Of a stretch of DNA of 39,107 bases, positions 18,401 through 24,645 are shown one piece after another. Position 1 is the stretch's first letter. Each line of letters starts with the position of its first letter. The notes under the pieces were generated by a model. That model was not told the DNA's origin. It ran no database searches and saw only the letters and a list, made by a program, of their open reading frames with translations. The position numbers and the translations under genes were made by a program. Source of the stretch: Bacteroidota bacterium (GTDB lineage Bacteria; Bacteroidota; Bacteroidia; M30B66); NCBI GenBank assembly GCA_947460255.1, contig CANHIS010000025.1:1-39107 (forward strand), given 5' to 3'.

Positions 18401-21400
18401 CTACAGTTTGTGGAACTTCTACAGGATCTATTGATCTCACAGTTACTAATTCAGATAGTCCGGTTTATAGTTGGAGTGGGCCCAATGGCTTTACAGCATC
18501 CACGGAAGATATCACTGGATTATCAGCTGGAACATATACTGTTATAGTAACTGATGGTATTTGTACTGTTGAAGATTCTATCGAGGTTACAGAAACAGGA
18601 AGTTCAATACTTGCAACACTTACCTCTGTAGGAACTTCATGCGGACTTTGCAATGGTTCAGCAGAAGTAACAATTACATCTGGTCAAGCACCATTTACTT
18701 TTGAATGGTCGAGTGGAGAATCGGTTTTCAACCCTAGTTCCCTTTGTTCAGGTGATGCAATAGTTACAATTACTGACGCAGGAGGATGTACTTCAGATTT
18801 TTCTGTAAGCATTTCTGCATCAGTAGCACCAACAATTTCATTTACACAAGAAGGATCAACTTGCGGAGCTTCAACAGGTTCAATTGATTTAACTGTTGCT
18901 GATGGTCAATCTCCATATTCATATACATGGACTGGTCCTAACGGCTTTACAGCAACTACTGAAGATATTTCTAATATTGAGGCAGGTAGTTATACTGTTG
19001 AAGTTTTAGATGCTTCACTTTGTTCAGTTAGTGAAACAATTACAATTTCCAACACCAATTCTCCAATACTTTCCTTTATTGCAACCAACGCAAATTGTGG
19101 AGAAAGCATTGGTGCGATTGATTTGGTTCTAGAAAACACAACTGCGCCAACTTTCGTTTGGACTGGTCCTAACGCATTCACAGCAATCACTGAAGATATT
19201 ACTGGGTTGGCATCTGGAACATACGAAGTAACTGTAACTGACGGACTTTGTATTGTTTCTGGAACTCAGGAAATTACTAATTTGGATGGCCCAACGGCAA
19301 GTTTGTCAGCGTCAATTGATACATTGTGTAATGGATCAAATTCAATACTTACATTTGAATTTACTGGTGGAGCGCCTTACACGTTTACTTACACGGACGG
19401 AATTTTACCTGTAACGGTAAACTCCTTCAATGGACCGACCTTTACAGCAACAGTAAGTCCATCGTCGAATACCACTTACAGTCTTACATCAATTGTTTCA
19501 GATGTAAACCCTACTTGTCTTGGAAGCATTAGTAATGGTTCTGTAAGCATTGTAGTTAATTCTACACCTCCACAACCAACAATTACTGCGAGTGGTTCAC
19601 TTATTTTCTGTGAAGGTGGTTCAGTAACTTTAACTTCGAGCAGTCAGGTTAACAATTTTTGGAATATCACCGGACTTGACCAATTCAATCAAGCTATTAC
19701 CGTTACAACTTCTGGTGCTTATTCTGTAGCTGTTGTTAATGATTTTGGTTGCGCCGATACATCTGAATCAATTGTTGTTGAAGTTCTTCCTGCTGATCAA
19801 ATTTCAGCTAACAATGACACTACAGTATGTGCAGGGTCTGTGCTTCAGTTCAATGCATCTGGAGGCACCAACTATGTATGGTCACCTTCAATTTACCTAA
19901 GTGGAACAATAATCGCGAACCCAGTTTGTATTCCATTTGAAACTACTACATATGTAGTAACAGGTTCAAGTACATGTGGCTCAGGTTCAGATACAATTGT
20001 TGTAACAGTTAATCCAATTGTTGATACAGACCTCGGGGAAGATATTACAGTGTGTCAGAATGAAACATTAGTTCTTTCAGTTGAAAATGTGGCTGGAGCT
20101 TCTTACTTATGGGGACCAGCTGAAGCAATTATAGGGTCAAACAGCTCAGCTTCAGCATCTATCAATACTTCAATTTCAACTGAGGTGTATGTACAAACTA
20201 CAAACACAAATGGTTGTGTATTTTCTGACACAATTCAAGTAAGCATCACTTTGTCAAATCAAACTTTCAACATTACTGCGAATGGCCCAACAACATTCTG
20301 CGAAGGTGAAAGTTTGGTACTTCAAGCTAGTACTGGAAATCTTGTAAATTGGAGTAATGGCTTACAGAATTTTGATCAGATTCTTGTTACAGAGTCGGGT
20401 AGTTATTCGGCTGTTTTCTCAGGAGGAAATTGTCCAGCATTTTCCGATACAATTGAAGTTACAGTTATTCCAGCTCCAGCTATTGATATCCTCGCGCAAG
20501 GTTCAACAACCATCTGCGACGGAAGCTGTGTAACATTAAATGCTTCTGAAACTGCAAATATCACTTGGACTTCTCCAGATGGGTCTACTTCTACAAACGC
20601 TTCACTTCAAGCTTGTGATAACGGGTGGTATTTCCTATCTCGAATTGAAAATGGCTGCACTGGAATAGACTCTATTCTTATTTCTGTAGCTCCTGCTTTG
20701 GTTATTCCTTCAATAACACTTGATGGTTCTAATGTTCTTTGTGATGGACAGACCACTGCAACTTTAACAAGCAGCTACGCATTAGGTAACCAGTGGTTCT
20801 TGAATGGTGACCCAATAGCAGGAGCAACAAGTAACTCTATTGAGGTATCAGCTGCAGGAAGTTATACTGTTGTTGTTACTAGCCCAGAAGGCTGCACAGC
20901 AATATCAATTGCACAAGGTATAACCGTTAAACCGGTCGTTCCTATTGATGTAACAGCAGCTGATACGGTTGTTTGTAATGATGAAGTTGTTAATATTCAA
21001 CTTTCAGCTACAGGAGGATTTGTAAGTTACTTCTGGGATGTAACCGGAGAAACTACATCTTCAATTACTGCTATTAACACAGGTATCTTTACCGTAACAG
21101 GTACCACTGCAGATGGTTGTGTATCTAACGCTTCAATTCAAATTATCAATAATTCACCATTTGAATTGAATTTGTTTAGCCCGATTTTCTTCGACGATTT
21201 TAACGTTTCTGCGCAAGGTGCTGAAGACGGTTCGATCGATCTTTCAGTCTTTGGTGGCTCAGGTGTATTTACTTATGATTGGTCAAATGGTGGAACTACC
21301 TCAGATCTTTCTGGCCTTTCTGGAGGAGTTTATTCGGTAACTGTTGCTGATGAACAAGGTTGTACCGTTTCTGACTCAATTAATTTGAAAGAGCCTGAAG

Positions 21401-21672
21401 CTATAAAGTTACCAAATGGATTTACTCCGAATGGTGATGGCTTTAATGATTTCTACGTAATTAAAGGAATTCAAGGCTACCCAGGAAATAAAGTAAATAT
21501 CTTTAACCGCTGGGGTAACTTAGTATTCAGCGCACAAGACTACCAGAATAATTGGGGTGGAGTGAGCAATGATGGTAACCTTCTGCCGGATGGTACGTAT
21601 TTCATCGTCGTTGATCTAAATAAAGAAGGAACCGACAACGTTGAAAATTACATTGACCTTAGAAGAAATTAA
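12469..21672 (+). CDS. Giant SprB-repeat cell-surface adhesin with T9SS type B sorting domain
   Basis: A 3067-residue SprB-like surface protein. A signal peptide spans about residues 1-24 (MIRSFYIALFSALLIACS, then NTLAA). The N-terminal region to about residue 510 holds Ig-like segments, including two related copies with PFC...PGF.GGG. Residues 512-1492 and 1666-2271 are arrays of SprB-type repeats (CG..xGSIDLTVTGG...PY.Y.W...TEDLSGL.AG.Y.VTVTD..GC). I count 21 here plus one more just before the C-terminus. Between the arrays, residues 1493-1665 form a domain with reversed halves (separate entry). Residues 2272-2899 are further Ig/PKD-like domains with FCEG cores. The end, from about 2979, is a type B sorting domain: LPNGFTPNGDGFNDFY, VNIFNRWGNLVFS, LPDGTYFIVVDL. 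SprF and PorE-like genes follow, matching known adhesin-SprF-anchor cassettes. In Flavobacterium, SprB is moved along the cell by the gliding motor; a motility or adhesion role is inferred here. Confidence 0.9.
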   Translation: MIRSFYIALFSALLIACSVNTLAASNNNAGHNAPALEEVRGGATITTLPVSATSICEGSAIVIDFTATGATFDVANTFTAQLSDAVGSFNTPIEIGSIVLGGNSIPSNTYIFGVIPSSVPPGTGYRIRVVSSLPIATGTDNGTDITISNSVAPSVPFVSINGPTDFCFGSATTFLTSSQPSNNLWFPGGTNTNPFIGVVSSGCYYTQVVAGNGCQTNSVPICINVNTPIFTFLAYFENGAIASTADTTVTICDGDSAEIGILIEGGVAPFDISYTSDGIAITTVDNVGVEISPNTYTYSFYTTQPGIFQTIGVTDNFPTNCGSNGSSGTVIVQTAPLPVTSFSYEPFCGTESGAPVAAPGFLGGGLYSFDPLPSDGALINPTTGVLSSTVIGATYSVKYSVNGPFCEANSTVTVTVDSSDIVAFTIDPFCSSSSSSAPITEPGFAGGGVYGFFTTPSDQATINAVSGIISNASPLTSYNIVYTSPAGACQTSDSTSVTTLDSPVLTGTVIDSECGESIGSIDVSISAGIAPYTVSWSNLATTEDLSGLAAGSYTITVTDAQNCVIDSAFTIINSNQPELVFDVTDATCGATNGAINLTINNGVGPYEILWTPGDLTTEDLSALPAGTYSVEVTDLTSTCDVAGSAIVNFEGAPQATFVAENSLCGQSVGSIDLTVTGGTSPIIHNWSNGETTEDINNLVAATYTDTISDANGCSTIVSVNIINENQFTLSSTVVNPTCADTASGSIDLTVNGGDSPFSFNWTPNNTNVTEDVTGLSAGTYQVVVTDNAGCIDSLSSTIQAPPSLTATAVITDAACGQAIGVINVTITGGSGTYNFLWSTGAETEDISGLAAGVYQFAVSDDSDNSCSIIQSFTIVNGNEPELVLASTATSCAANTGTVSLLVNEGSGDFSYAWSGPNGFVSSVEDLTGLASGSYIITLVDNLTTCEIIDSISVDPANSPQITAVVANTTCGQNNGLIDIEIEGGTEPFVITWNGEVSTLDQINLSAGNYLLEITDANNCQFAQTYTIEPSVEPTLTSEFLNPSCGNDTGSVDVTIINATNAVIYNWTKDGVAFSTSEDLLALSPAQYVLVASDAAGCVLSDTFLLVYQNQPTLAFTAEPAVCGEPSGSINVTVSSGTAPFVYQWTGANGFNSSSEDLTDLTGACYDLIVTDSLACVASIQACVPSFNSPVINSTVTQPSCGEANGSIAPIVSGGLAPYTFEWSGTSFSVDSLFDNLGEGTYFLSLTDANGCVSNDTVTLINSGIPVLTANIDDPECGTNDGVITVAVTGGTAPYSYLWTPGGSTDATISNLAIGTYSVQVTDASGCIASGQYSLVNLNGPSIESSVTSALCGESTGGINITVTEGSGDYSYNWTGNDVVANSEDQTNLSSGAYIVLVTDITSGCQATSTIQIENSNLPILNLVSVGTLCGANSGSVQLTVTNAVNPTFSWVGPDGFTSTSEDISNLNIGVYTVTVSDGNCEVTGSVTVSPTKSVWSQNVNIIAGSQYNFQMFAQNVVANSPAQLRVFVGANNLGLITPTGLATWSQFNGSFTATTSGLTEVKIVNQNLSPSGNDFGIDDISLIEVCPPVPPIGSNCGNNIIVNGDFEAGNSSFLSQYTFVANGAPNNELIPEGLYSVAPSGNAVHPQFLGTGRSGNFMIVNGNEPENPVLSFSTVGASCSVNNGSINLTVTNFTVPISYQWAGPNNFSATTQDISGLAPGLYTVTVNSGACSQVGSATVGFSNLPTVAFTAVPADCGSDNGSVDLTLSNTTNPTISWVGPNGFVSSSEDLVNLEEGSYIVTVTDASCIVSDTVDVTTNEPLVAFAVVPTSCTAPIGSIDLTITNAIAPSVSWVGPNGFTASTQDISDLVEGTYTVTVTDGECVVVDSVELISNAPVLALSSTPSTCGTSNGSVNLIITNGVLPIVNWVGPNGFTSTSEDLLLVASGVYSVIVTDGDCVVEDSIEVITDEPVLVLNAVPTVCGTSTGSIDLTVTNSDSPVYSWSGPNGFTASTEDITGLSAGTYTVIVTDGICTVEDSIEVTETGSSILATLTSVGTSCGLCNGSAEVTITSGQAPFTFEWSSGESVFNPSSLCSGDAIVTITDAGGCTSDFSVSISASVAPTISFTQEGSTCGASTGSIDLTVADGQSPYSYTWTGPNGFTATTEDISNIEAGSYTVEVLDASLCSVSETITISNTNSPILSFIATNANCGESIGAIDLVLENTTAPTFVWTGPNAFTAITEDITGLASGTYEVTVTDGLCIVSGTQEITNLDGPTASLSASIDTLCNGSNSILTFEFTGGAPYTFTYTDGILPVTVNSFNGPTFTATVSPSSNTTYSLTSIVSDVNPTCLGSISNGSVSIVVNSTPPQPTITASGSLIFCEGGSVTLTSSSQVNNFWNITGLDQFNQAITVTTSGAYSVAVVNDFGCADTSESIVVEVLPADQISANNDTTVCAGSVLQFNASGGTNYVWSPSIYLSGTIIANPVCIPFETTTYVVTGSSTCGSGSDTIVVTVNPIVDTDLGEDITVCQNETLVLSVENVAGASYLWGPAEAIIGSNSSASASINTSISTEVYVQTTNTNGCVFSDTIQVSITLSNQTFNITANGPTTFCEGESLVLQASTGNLVNWSNGLQNFDQILVTESGSYSAVFSGGNCPAFSDTIEVTVIPAPAIDILAQGSTTICDGSCVTLNASETANITWTSPDGSTSTNASLQACDNGWYFLSRIENGCTGIDSILISVAPALVIPSITLDGSNVLCDGQTTATLTSSYALGNQWFLNGDPIAGATSNSIEVSAAGSYTVVVTSPEGCTAISIAQGITVKPVVPIDVTAADTVVCNDEVVNIQLSATGGFVSYFWDVTGETTSSITAINTGIFTVTGTTADGCVSNASIQIINNSPFELNLFSPIFFDDFNVSAQGAEDGSIDLSVFGGSGVFTYDWSNGGTTSDLSGLSGGVYSVTVADEQGCTVSDSINLKEPEAIKLPNGFTPNGDGFNDFYVIKGIQGYPGNKVNIFNRWGNLVFSAQDYQNNWGGVSNDGNLLPDGTYFIVVDLNKEGTDNVENYIDLRRN
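14002..16944 (+). repeat. SprB repeat array, block 1 (about 13 units)
   Basis: Thirteen units of roughly 75 residues, each beginning near an x-C-G motif and a G-S-I-D/N-x-T-V strand, then a W core, the T-E-D-L/I motif and Y.V.VTD..GC. At DNA level several units share stretches such as GGTTCAATTGATTTAACAG (14474 and 14699 regions). Each unit carries two Cys (start and end), consistent with one disulfide per unit. The units are diverged enough to be old copies rather than a recent expansion. Confidence 0.85.
16945..17463 (+). other. Jelly-roll-like domain with halves in reversed order (apparent circular permutation)
   Basis: Seen: the first part runs SVWSQNVNIIAGSQYNF to GNDFGIDDISLIEV (16945-17223), and the second runs CGNNIIVNGDFEAGNSSF to SGNFMIVNGNEP (17254-17463). 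Known: in related Bacteroidota surface proteins the order is the opposite, with VNGDFxxG...GxxMxVNG first, then VWCQTV.V.P.T.Y.F...GNDFGIDDI, forming one carbohydrate-binding-like beta-sandwich. Here the second half comes first and a CPPVPPIGSN linker joins the natural ends. Inference: a genuine circular permutation, or a rearrangement inside the repeats. Confidence 0.65.
17464..19280 (+). repeat. SprB repeat array, block 2 (about 8 units)
   Basis: Eight further SprB-type units. Most belong to a subtype with W-V/T/S-G-P-N-G-F-T/V followed by STSEDI or TTEDI, which is also found in a few units of block 1 (near 15200 and 16820). Spacing is shorter than in block 1, close to 70 residues. Two Cys per unit are retained. 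One unit (near 18640, TSCGLCNGS) has an extra Cys and lacks the TEDL motif. Confidence 0.8.
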
Positions 21673-21707
21673 TAATCAAACCAGATTCTGAACCAAAAAC
21701 AATTAAA

Positions 21708-22625
21708 ATGAAGAGAATAGCTACAGTGATCGGTATGCTGATCTTCTCCATCTTCGCAAATGCGCAGCAGGAGTTACAGGTCAGTCAGTACATGTTCAAC
21801 GGACTGTTCCTGAATCCGGCTTATGCCGGTACCCATCCTTACTGGAGCGGTACAGCCTTGCACCGCCAGCAATGGCTAGGATTCTCAGGTCGTCCTTGGT
21901 CTACAACAGTTGCAGTTGATGGTCCTATCAAGGACAAAAACATGGGTTTAGGCTTCATGATTATTAATGATAACATTGGTTTAACTACTAATAACGATAT
22001 TTCTGCTGCCTATTCCTACAGAATTAAAGTGTCTGAAGGATCAGAGCTTGCGCTCGGACTTCGTGCTGGTATCAGAAATACAATGTTTAACGTAAGTAAA
22101 CTTGAGAACATCCCTGACGCAGGAGACCCACTTTACAATGCAAACGAAAGTGTTTGGGTTCCAAAGTTTGATTTTGGAGCATATTGGTATGGCGATCGTG
22201 GATATTTAGGTTTATCTGTACCCAATATCTTGGCTATTGATTCTAGGAAATCAGACAATTCAGATGCTGGTCTTCGTCGCCATTTTTTCCTTAATGGTGG
22301 TTATGTTTGGGACGTAAACAAATCAGGTTCTGTGAAGTTTAAACCTTCTTTCTTAGTGAAATATGAGCCTTCTGCTCCTGTTTCATTTGATTTAAATGCA
22401 CACTTCCTATTTAATGATCGTGTTTGGTTAGGAACATCCTACCGTTATAATTCAGCAGTAGTATTCATGGCTGAATATCAGATTACTGAAAAATTAAGAG
22501 CAGGTTTCGCTTTCGATGCAACTACTTCTGCAATTCGTCAGTATCAAAACGGCACTTTGGAATTTATGCTGGGTTATGATTTCACTCAGAAACTAGTAAA
22601 AATTAAACACCCACGTTATTTCTAA
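21708..22625 (+). CDS. sprF: SprF/PorP family outer membrane protein, adhesin partner
   Basis: A 305-residue PorP/SprF-type outer membrane beta-barrel. The signal peptide (MKRIATVIGMLIFSIFANAQ) ends in the usual A-Q site. The family start is intact: QVSQYMFNGLFLNPAYAGTH, then HRQQWLGFSGRPWST and KNMGLGFMIINDNIGLT. The end is LEFMLGYDFTQK followed by a short tail KIKHPRYF. Known members are needed for secretion and surface attachment of type B sorting-domain proteins such as SprB. It lies 35 bases after the giant adhesin and 22 bases before the OmpA-like gene, so the three form a cassette and probably one transcript. The first 200 bases are clearly richer in G+C than the rest (30, 30 and 35 G+C per 60 in the three lines 21721-21900, against 17 of 60 at 21961-22020), which suggests mosaic origin. 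The sprF name reflects family and context, not orthology. Confidence 0.88.
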   Translation: MKRIATVIGMLIFSIFANAQQELQVSQYMFNGLFLNPAYAGTHPYWSGTALHRQQWLGFSGRPWSTTVAVDGPIKDKNMGLGFMIINDNIGLTTNNDISAAYSYRIKVSEGSELALGLRAGIRNTMFNVSKLENIPDAGDPLYNANESVWVPKFDFGAYWYGDRGYLGLSVPNILAIDSRKSDNSDAGLRRHFFLNGGYVWDVNKSGSVKFKPSFLVKYEPSAPVSFDLNAHFLFNDRVWLGTSYRYNSAVVFMAEYQITEKLRAGFAFDATTSAIRQYQNGTLEFMLGYDFTQKLVKIKHPRYF

Positions 22626-22647
22626 ATCCTGATCAAGTTAGCAAATC

Positions 22648-24558
22648 ATGAAAAAAACATACTCCATTTTCATCCTGGGCTTAGGATTTATTCTGGGCGG
22701 ATGCGGAGCCAGTCATTGGATTAAGAAGGGTAACCAGAGTTATGATGCCTACGCTTATGCCGATGCTGTTCCAAACTATAAGAAAGCATTAGATAAAGAT
22801 GGTAATAACTATCAAGCTAAGAAAAAGCTTGCAGATAGCTATCGCCTCATGAATAAGCCTTCAATGGCTGAAGAGCTTTACAAAGATGTGGTTGCAATGC
22901 CAGAAAATGAGGCAATCAATCACTTTCATTATGGTAAGGTTCTGATGCAGCGTAAAAAATACGCAGAGGCTAAAAAATCTTTCGAAGAATATGCAAAAGC
23001 ATTTCCCGATGATAAAGTAGCGAAATCGCTTATTGATGCAGCCGCTAATCCTCAGAAATTTGATAGCAAGATGGATACTTGCGCCTATGAGTTGAAATTG
23101 ATTCCAGTTTCTGGATTGGTTACTGCTCTTGGTGCTTCACCGTATAACTTCGGTTATGTTTTTGCTGGTGAAGGTGCTATTGCTGAAGAAGCTGGGGCAA
23201 AAGGTAGAAATCCATATACTGGAAATGCTTATATGGATATGTACTTTATGAAGAAGGACAAGGCTGGGAAATGGTCTGCTCCTGAAGCATTGAAGGGCGG
23301 CGCTAATGCTGAATTCCATGATGCGTTTCCTTCTTTTACACCTGATGGTCAAACGATGTATTTTACACGTACCCAACAAGAAGGAGGTAAAATGAAGTTG
23401 AATAAGGAGAACGTTTCTAATCTTGAAATTCTGAAGGCTTCTTTTGTTGATGGCGAGTGGACGAACGTAGAATCTTTCATTCACAATTCTCCGGATTTCT
23501 CTAACGGTCATCCAGCTTTAAGTTCTGACGGAAAAACTATGTTCTTCAGTTCTGATCGTCCAGGTGGATATGGTGCTACCGATATTTACATGTCAAAGTG
23601 GAACGGTACTTCATGGGATGCTCCAGTGAATCTTGGGCCAATGATCAATACTGCAGGTCGTGAAGTAATGCCTCATATCGGATTTGACGATAAGCTATAT
23701 TTCTCTTCGGATGGACATGCTGGTTTAGGTGGGCTTGATATCTTTTCAACTTCTCAAAATGGAGGAAGTTGGTCTATGCCTTCAAACGTAAAGTCACCAA
23801 TCAACTCTTCTGATGATGATTTCTCTTTCACTTTAGATGCAGAAGGAAAAATTGGAAATGTAACATCTTCTCGTTCTGGAGTAGACATGATGTATGAAGT
23901 TATTTACAAGGATCTTGTCATTCCTGTTGAAGTTTGCTTACTTGATAAAGAATCACGCAAGCCAGCATCTGGTTTGATGGTTTATGCTACGAACAAAGAC
24001 AATGGTCAAGTGGATAGCACTATGGCAGGAAGCGATGGTAAAGCATACTTTCGTTTGAAAGGTAATTTTAACTATACCATCAATGCTAGAAGTGCAGCTT
24101 TCTTGACTAACAGTTTTGAATTATCTACAAAAGACCGCAGTTGTGCTCAAGTAATCAAAACTTGTGATGAAAGTAAGGTTCTAGAAGTTGAAGCTCCAGA
24201 TTTCGCTAAAGAATATGATATCAGAGATATCTACTATGATTACAACAAGTGGAACATCCGACCAGATGCTGCAATTCAGTTAGATAAATTGGTAACTCTT
24301 TTAGAGAACAATCCAACATTCAAAATTGAACTTGGATCTCACACAGATTGTCGCGGTTCTGAAGAATACAATCAAAAGCTTTCTGAAAATAGAGCAAAAG
24401 CAGTTGTTAAATATTGCACCCTTAGAGACATTGATCCTAAGCGTTTAACTTTCAAGGGCTATGGTGAATCTGTTCCTAAATCAGCATGTGTTTGTGAAAC
24501 TTGCACTGAAGAAGAATGGCAAAAAGACCGCCGTACTGTTTTCAAGTTAGTTAAGTAA
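22648..24558 (+). CDS. PorE-like OmpA family lipoprotein (TPR, PD40 propeller, regulatory-like domain, OmpA)
   Basis: A 636-residue periplasmic lipoprotein. The lipobox L-G-G-C lies in the N-terminal signal (FILGLGFILGGCGAS). Domains in order: TPR helices near 25-140; WD40-like PD40 propeller blades near 185-400, with repeats such as DAFPSFTPDGQTMYFTR, GHPALSSDGKTMFFSS and IGFDDKLYFSSDG; a carboxypeptidase-regulatory-like beta-sandwich near 425-490; and an OmpA peptidoglycan-binding domain near 520-636 (IYYDYNKWNIRPDA, LGSHTDCRG, NRAKAVVKY). The OmpA loop contains a CVCETC cluster before the final RRT.F strand. This is the architecture of Porphyromonas PorE, which links T9SS components to peptidoglycan. 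Here it is the third gene of an adhesin-SprF cassette, so anchoring the adhesin or its SprF to the wall is the likely job. A terminator follows. Confidence 0.88.
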   Translation: MKKTYSIFILGLGFILGGCGASHWIKKGNQSYDAYAYADAVPNYKKALDKDGNNYQAKKKLADSYRLMNKPSMAEELYKDVVAMPENEAINHFHYGKVLMQRKKYAEAKKSFEEYAKAFPDDKVAKSLIDAAANPQKFDSKMDTCAYELKLIPVSGLVTALGASPYNFGYVFAGEGAIAEEAGAKGRNPYTGNAYMDMYFMKKDKAGKWSAPEALKGGANAEFHDAFPSFTPDGQTMYFTRTQQEGGKMKLNKENVSNLEILKASFVDGEWTNVESFIHNSPDFSNGHPALSSDGKTMFFSSDRPGGYGATDIYMSKWNGTSWDAPVNLGPMINTAGREVMPHIGFDDKLYFSSDGHAGLGGLDIFSTSQNGGSWSMPSNVKSPINSSDDDFSFTLDAEGKIGNVTSSRSGVDMMYEVIYKDLVIPVEVCLLDKESRKPASGLMVYATNKDNGQVDSTMAGSDGKAYFRLKGNFNYTINARSAAFLTNSFELSTKDRSCAQVIKTCDESKVLEVEAPDFAKEYDIRDIYYDYNKWNIRPDAAIQLDKLVTLLENNPTFKIELGSHTDCRGSEEYNQKLSENRAKAVVKYCTLRDIDPKRLTFKGYGESVPKSACVCETCTEEEWQKDRRTVFKLVK

Positions 24559-24576
24559 GAAGACGTACCCCTATTG

Positions 24577-24602
24577 AAACGGTTATAATCGTTTATAAAC
24601 GG
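24577..24602. repeat. Overlapping inverted and direct AAACG repeats
   Basis: AAACGG at 24577-24582 and again at 24597-24602, with CGTTT at 24590-24594 between. CGTTTATAAACG (24590-24601) is a perfect 12-base palindrome, and AAACG/CGTTT around TTATAAT could instead form a longer hairpin. It sits between the stop codon of the OmpA gene and its terminator. It may be an operator or a structured 3' end; no function is known. Confidence 0.5.
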
Positions 24603-24604
24603 AT

Positions 24605-24640
24605 AAAAGGCCTCACTTATGTGGGGCTTTTTCTTTTTTT
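24605..24640 (+). terminator. Rho-independent terminator of the adhesin cassette
   Basis: AAAAGGCCTCAC pairs with GTGGGGCTTTT with one bulged G and one wobble, around a TTAT loop, and is followed by a T-rich run. It closes the cassette and overlaps the ATG at 24619, arguing against that codon as the comEC start. Confidence 0.8.
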
Positions 24641-24645
24641 ACAGG

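Noticed and set aside
14002-19280. Repeat array as a CRISPR or mobile element
   Set aside because: The repeats are in-frame protein repeats of about 70-75 codons with diverged DNA, no spacers and no transposase.
23137-23511. 124-residue minus-strand frame in the OmpA-like gene
   Set aside because: Fully inside the PD40 domain coding region of a convincing gene; no independent support.
24619-24645. Upstream ATG for comEC
   Set aside because: Lies inside the terminator stem-loop and adds MWGFFFFYR with no ribosome-site support; 24646 is better.
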